Positions 34,666-38,406 of a DNA stretch of 38,406 nt are shown piece by piece. The DNA lies in NCBI GenBank assembly GCA_934525595.1, contig CAKSZJ010000026.1:1-38406 (forward strand). Direction: 5' to 3'. A program made the translations under genes and the position numbers. Each line of letters opens with the position of its first letter. The stretch's first letter is position 1. The stretch is from an uncultured Chiayiivirga sp. (GTDB taxonomy: Bacteria > Pseudomonadota > Gammaproteobacteria > Xanthomonadales > Xanthomonadaceae). The notes beneath the pieces are model-generated. The model saw only the letters and a list, made by a program, of their open reading frames with translations, did no database searches and had not been told where the DNA came from.

Positions 34666-34699
34666 GAAACCCCGCACCGGCCTCCGGATGCGGGGTTTC
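34666..34699 (+). terminator. attenuator-like hairpin before ilvD
   Basis: GAAACCCCGCA (34666-34676) pairs with TGCGGGGTTTC (34689-34699); inside, CCGG/CCGG adds four pairs around the loop CCT with one bulged A. The downstream tract (TCGCTTCT) is only moderately T-rich beyond the three T in the stem. Position, 25 nt after the leader peptide and 37 nt before ilvD, is that of an ilv attenuator. Confidence 0.6.
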
Positions 34700-34735
34700 T
34701 CGCTTCTGGGCCTGAAAAAGCCACCGGAATCCCTC

Positions 34736-36394
34736 ATGCACAGCGACGCCATCAAGAAAGGCCCCGACCACGCCGCCGCGCGCGCCATGCTGCGTGCCAC
34801 CGGATTGAGCGGCGAGGACATCAGAAAGCCGCTGATCGCGGTGGTTCACACCTGGACGGATGTGTCGCCCTGCAACCTCAACCTGCGCGACCTGGCGCAG
34901 GACGTGAAGCGCGGGGTGATCGAAGCCGGCGGCACCCCGTTCGAGTTCAACACCATTGCCGTCACCGACGGCATCGCGATGGGCAGTCCGGGCATGTGCG
35001 CGTCCCTGCCTTCGCGCGAGGTCATTGCCGATTCCATCGAGCTGGCGGTGCGCGGCCACTGCCTCGATGGCGTGGTGGTGCTGTGCGGCTGCGACAAGAC
35101 CATCCCCGCCGCGGCGATGGCGCTGGCGCGGCTCGATCTGCCCGGCCTGATGCTCTATGGCGGCAGCATCATGCCCGGCTGCCACAAGGATCAGGCCATT
35201 ACCATCCAGGACGTGTTCGAAGCGGTCGGCGCGCACGCCGCGGGCCGCATCGATGCCCGCGAGTTGGAGGACATCGAAGGCGCGGCCTGCCCCGGTGCGG
35301 GCGCCTGCGGCGGCCAGTTCACCGCCAACACCATGGCCCTGGCGACGACCTTCCTGGGCCTGGCGCCGGTGGGCTTCAACGACATCCCCGCGCCCGATCC
35401 GGCCAAGCGCGAGGCCGCCTACGCCTGCGGCATCCGGGTGATGGAACTGGTGCGTGAAGGCGTTTCCGCGCGCCGCTTCGTCACCCCCGAGTCGGTGCGC
35501 AACGCCACGGTGGCGGCCACCGCCACCGCCGGTTCCACCAATACCGTGCTGCACATGCTGGCGATCGCGCGCGAAGCCGGTTTCCACTTCGAGCTGGACG
35601 CTTTCGACGAAATCTCCCGCCGCACCCCGGTGATCGCCGACCTCAAGCCCGGCGGGCGTTTCATGGCGCCGGACATGCACGTCGCCGGCGGTTCGCGTCT
35701 CCTGGGCCAGCGCCTCATGGAGGCCGGGCTCATCACCGACCAGCCCACGGTCAGCGGCAAGACGCTGTTCGCGGAGTTCGCCTGCGCGCAGGAAACCCCG
35801 GGCCAGGAGGTGCTGCTCACCGTCCAGAAGCCGGTGAAGGCGCGCGGTGGCTACGGCATCGTCTACGGCAACATCGCTCCCGACGGCTGCGTGGTGAAGC
35901 TGGCAGGGCACGAGGTGCTGCGCTTCGAAGGCGCGGCGCGCGTGTTCGACGGCGAGGATGCGGCCTTCCGTGCCGTGCAGCATCGCCAGATCGCGGCCGG
36001 TGATGTGGTGGTGATCCGCGGCGAAGGCCCGGTCGGCGGTCCCGGCATGCGGGAGATGCTCGCCGTCACCGCGGCGCTGATCGGCCAGGGGCTGGGCGGC
36101 GACGTGGCGCTCATCACCGACGGACGCTTTTCCGGCGCCACCTACGGCTTCATGGTCGGCCACATCTGCCCGGAAGCCGCGCTCGGCGGCCCGATCGGCA
36201 GGCTCGTCGACGGTGACCGCATCGTGATCGACGTGGAGGCCCGCACGATTTCCACCGACGCCGACCTCGATTCCCGCCCGGTGTCGTGGGTACCGCACCG
36301 GGTCGAAGCCACGGGCGCGCTCGCCAAGTTCGCCGCGCTTGTCTCACCGGCATCGGAAGGTGCGGTGACGGCGTTTCCGCCCAGGCGGGAATAG
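34736..36394 (+). CDS. ilvD: dihydroxy-acid dehydratase
   Basis: A 552-residue dehydratase producing the 2-keto acid precursors of valine and isoleucine. Three cysteines, Cys46 (SPCN), Cys119 (CGCDK) and Cys191 (GAGACGG), have the 73/72 spacing of the [2Fe-2S] ligands in the IlvD/Edd family. [34 protein letters not shown] and [16 protein letters not shown] are intact. It belongs to the shorter (about 555) form and not to the 615-residue enteric form. ATG 34736 follows GGAA at 8 nt; the frame is open to 34499 across the leader and attenuator, which are not coding for IlvD. First structural gene of ilvD-ilvC-leuA. Confidence 0.96.
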   Translation: MHSDAIKKGPDHAAARAMLRATGLSGEDIRKPLIAVVHTWTDVSPCNLNLRDLAQDVKRGVIEAGGTPFEFNTIAVTDGIAMGSPGMCASLPSREVIADSIELAVRGHCLDGVVVLCGCDKTIPAAAMALARLDLPGLMLYGGSIMPGCHKDQAITIQDVFEAVGAHAAGRIDARELEDIEGAACPGAGACGGQFTANTMALATTFLGLAPVGFNDIPAPDPAKREAAYACGIRVMELVREGVSARRFVTPESVRNATVAATATAGSTNTVLHMLAIAREAGFHFELDAFDEISRRTPVIADLKPGGRFMAPDMHVAGGSRLLGQRLMEAGLITDQPTVSGKTLFAEFACAQETPGQEVLLTVQKPVKARGGYGIVYGNIAPDGCVVKLAGHEVLRFEGAARVFDGEDAAFRAVQHRQIAAGDVVVIRGEGPVGGPGMREMLAVTAALIGQGLGGDVALITDGRFSGATYGFMVGHICPEAALGGPIGRLVDGDRIVIDVEARTISTDADLDSRPVSWVPHRVEATGALAKFAALVSPASEGAVTAFPPRRE

Positions 36395-36397
36395 GGC

Positions 36398-36518
36398 GTG
36401 GGGAATCGGGATGACGCCCGCCGCAACCCCGCTCACCCCGCTTCGACCCCACTCCCAGCCGCCACCCCACAGTCCATCAATCACTGCTTCCAACCCTTCG
36501 CCATTCTCGATTCCCCAC
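36398..36518. repeat. inverted repeat between ilvD and ilvC
   Basis: GTGGGGAATCGGGATG (from 36398) and CATTCTCGATTCCCCAC (36502-36518) are near-complementary (first 11 bases exact), about 90 bp apart. Sequences built of GGGAATCGGG-type units are common dispersed elements in xanthomonads (recalled, not searched). The enclosed stretch is C-rich and purine-poor on the plus strand, with no gene. Confidence 0.5.
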
Positions 36519-36531
36519 TCCCGGAGCACGT

Positions 36532-37548
36532 ATGAAAACCTACACCCCAGCCGATGCCAATCCCGCTGCGCTGCGCGACAGGCTCACCGTCATCTACGGC
36601 TACGGCAGCCAGGGCAGGGCGCATGCGCGCAACCTGCGCGACTCGGGCTTCAACGTGCAGGTGGCGGCGCGCCCGGAGGGCGCCAGCTTCAAGCAGGCCC
36701 GGGAGGACGGGCTGGCGGTCGACACGCCGGAGAACCTGATTCCGAAGGCCGACCTCATCGCCCTGCTGACGCCCGACATGGTGCAGGCCGAGCTGTATGG
36801 GACCGTCATCGCGCCGCTTGCCCGGCCCGGCGCGGCGCTGCTGTTCGCGCACGGCTTCAACGTGCACTTCGGCGCCATCGTTCCGCGCCAGGATCTGGAC
36901 GTGATCCTCGTCGCGCCCAAGGGCCCCGGTGCGCTGGTGCGCAGCCAGTACGAGGAAGGCCGCGGCGTGCCCTCGCTTTTCGCGATCCACCAGGACGCCA
37001 CCGGCAAGGCGAAGGAGCTGTCGCTGGCCTACGCCGACGGCATCGGCGGCACCCGCGGCGGGGTCATCGAGACGACCTTCCCGGAAGAAACCGAAACCGA
37101 CCTGTTCGGTGAACAGGCGGTGCTGTGCGGCGGCGCCACCGAGCTGGTGGTGATGGGCTTCGAAACCCTGGTGGAAGCCGGCTACCAGCCCGAGATCGCC
37201 TATTACGAGGTGCTGCACGAGCTCAAGCTGATCGTCGACCTGCTCAACGAGGGCGGGCTGGCGCGCATGCACCAGTTCATCTCCGAGACCGCGCAGTACG
37301 GCGATCTCACCCGCGGCCCGCGCGTGGTGGACGCGCATGCGCGCGAGCAGATGCGCCAGGTGCTCAGGGAAATCCAGGACGGCACCTTCGCGCGCGAGTG
37401 GATCGCCGAGCACAAGGCGGGCCGCGCCACCTACGAGGCGCTCAAGAAGAAGGACCTGGAGCATCCGATCGAGGAGGTGGGCCGGCGCCTGCGCGCCTCG
37501 ATGAGCTGGCTCAAGGATTCGGCCTCGGCCAGGAAGGCCGGCGCCTGA
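36532..37548 (+). CDS. ilvC: ketol-acid reductoisomerase, class I
   Basis: A 338-residue NAD(P)H- and Mg-dependent enzyme isomerising and reducing acetolactate or acetohydroxybutyrate. The Rossmann fold has [14 protein letters not shown], followed by the cofactor loop [13 protein letters not shown]. The knotted C-terminal domain shows the metal-binding [22 protein letters not shown] and [22 protein letters not shown]. This is the short class I form; the 491-residue class II of enterics is excluded. GGAG lies 6 nt before ATG 36532. In Xanthomonas ilvC is followed by ilvG, ilvM and a threonine dehydratase gene before leuA (from memory); here leuA follows after 55 bp, so acetolactate synthase is encoded elsewhere. 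Confidence 0.97.
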   Translation: MKTYTPADANPAALRDRLTVIYGYGSQGRAHARNLRDSGFNVQVAARPEGASFKQAREDGLAVDTPENLIPKADLIALLTPDMVQAELYGTVIAPLARPGAALLFAHGFNVHFGAIVPRQDLDVILVAPKGPGALVRSQYEEGRGVPSLFAIHQDATGKAKELSLAYADGIGGTRGGVIETTFPEETETDLFGEQAVLCGGATELVVMGFETLVEAGYQPEIAYYEVLHELKLIVDLLNEGGLARMHQFISETAQYGDLTRGPRVVDAHAREQMRQVLREIQDGTFAREWIAEHKAGRATYEALKKKDLEHPIEEVGRRLRASMSWLKDSASARKAGA

Positions 37549-37603
37549 GAGCTTCCCCGCATACACGTCCGCTACACCCCGCACCACCGCAACGAGGCAC
37601 GCC

Positions 37604-38406
<803 letters not shown>

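Overview
The window is a very GC-rich (roughly two thirds G+C or more, judged by eye), densely coded piece of bacterial chromosome. Gene content and protein style point to a gammaproteobacterium of the Lysobacterales (Xanthomonadales) type: mreBCD-mrdA-rodA in one run, a DedA-PAP2-LssY fusion, an HSDL2-like SDR, prpB-prpC-acnD, HemP, and GTAG-type REP palindromes. This placement is inference; no rRNA, tRNA or CRISPR array was seen. About 24 genes are intact; leuA is cut by the right edge and a gene tail sits at the left edge.

Layout. 1-561: tail of a probable P/Homo B-domain protein, an intrinsic terminator and a promoter. 562-3716: two overlapping TPR-sulfotransferase genes. 3737-5799 (minus): orphan OmpR-type regulator, Fur-controlled hemP, aldo/keto reductase. 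5997-9264 (plus): nucleoside permease and ribokinase-like kinase (coupled), then dusB. 9288-14747 (minus): mreB-mreC-mreD-mrdA-rodA, the rod-shape and lateral-wall machinery, genes overlapping or nearly touching. 14982-15917: adenosine-kinase-like PfkB protein. 15930-17676 (minus): pgk and a 3-methyladenine glycosylase. 17811-19217: hemN behind a perfect FNR/ANR box. 19285-20103 (minus): SDR. 20184-22187: DedA-PAP2-LssY. 22198-23571 (minus): xseA. 23897-26873 (plus): PilZ-like protein of unknown role and ispG. 27026-28063 (minus): fbp. 28225-29202: miaA. 29227-34152 (minus): prpB-prpC-acnD of the 2-methylcitrate cycle. 34522-38406 (plus): a leader peptide and attenuator-like hairpin, then ilvD-ilvC-leuA.

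How it fits together. Most genes are housekeeping: cell shape, gluconeogenesis/glycolysis (pgk, fbp), propionyl-CoA disposal, branched-chain amino acids, isoprenoids, heme, tRNA modification and DNA repair. The richest signals are regulatory: an FNR box at hemN, a Fur box inside the hemP promoter, an ilv-type attenuation leader preceded by in-phase direct repeats, a possible terminator in the prpB leader, and four genes (dusB, hemN, DedA-PAP2, miaA) whose ATG lies where a -10 element would place the transcription start, with no Shine-Dalgarno sequence, suggesting leaderless mRNAs. Protein-level oddities are a PAP2 domain with PSAQ in place of PSGH and a PfkB kinase with GCGD in place of GAGD. 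I found no defence system, prophage, insertion sequence or clearly new multi-gene system.
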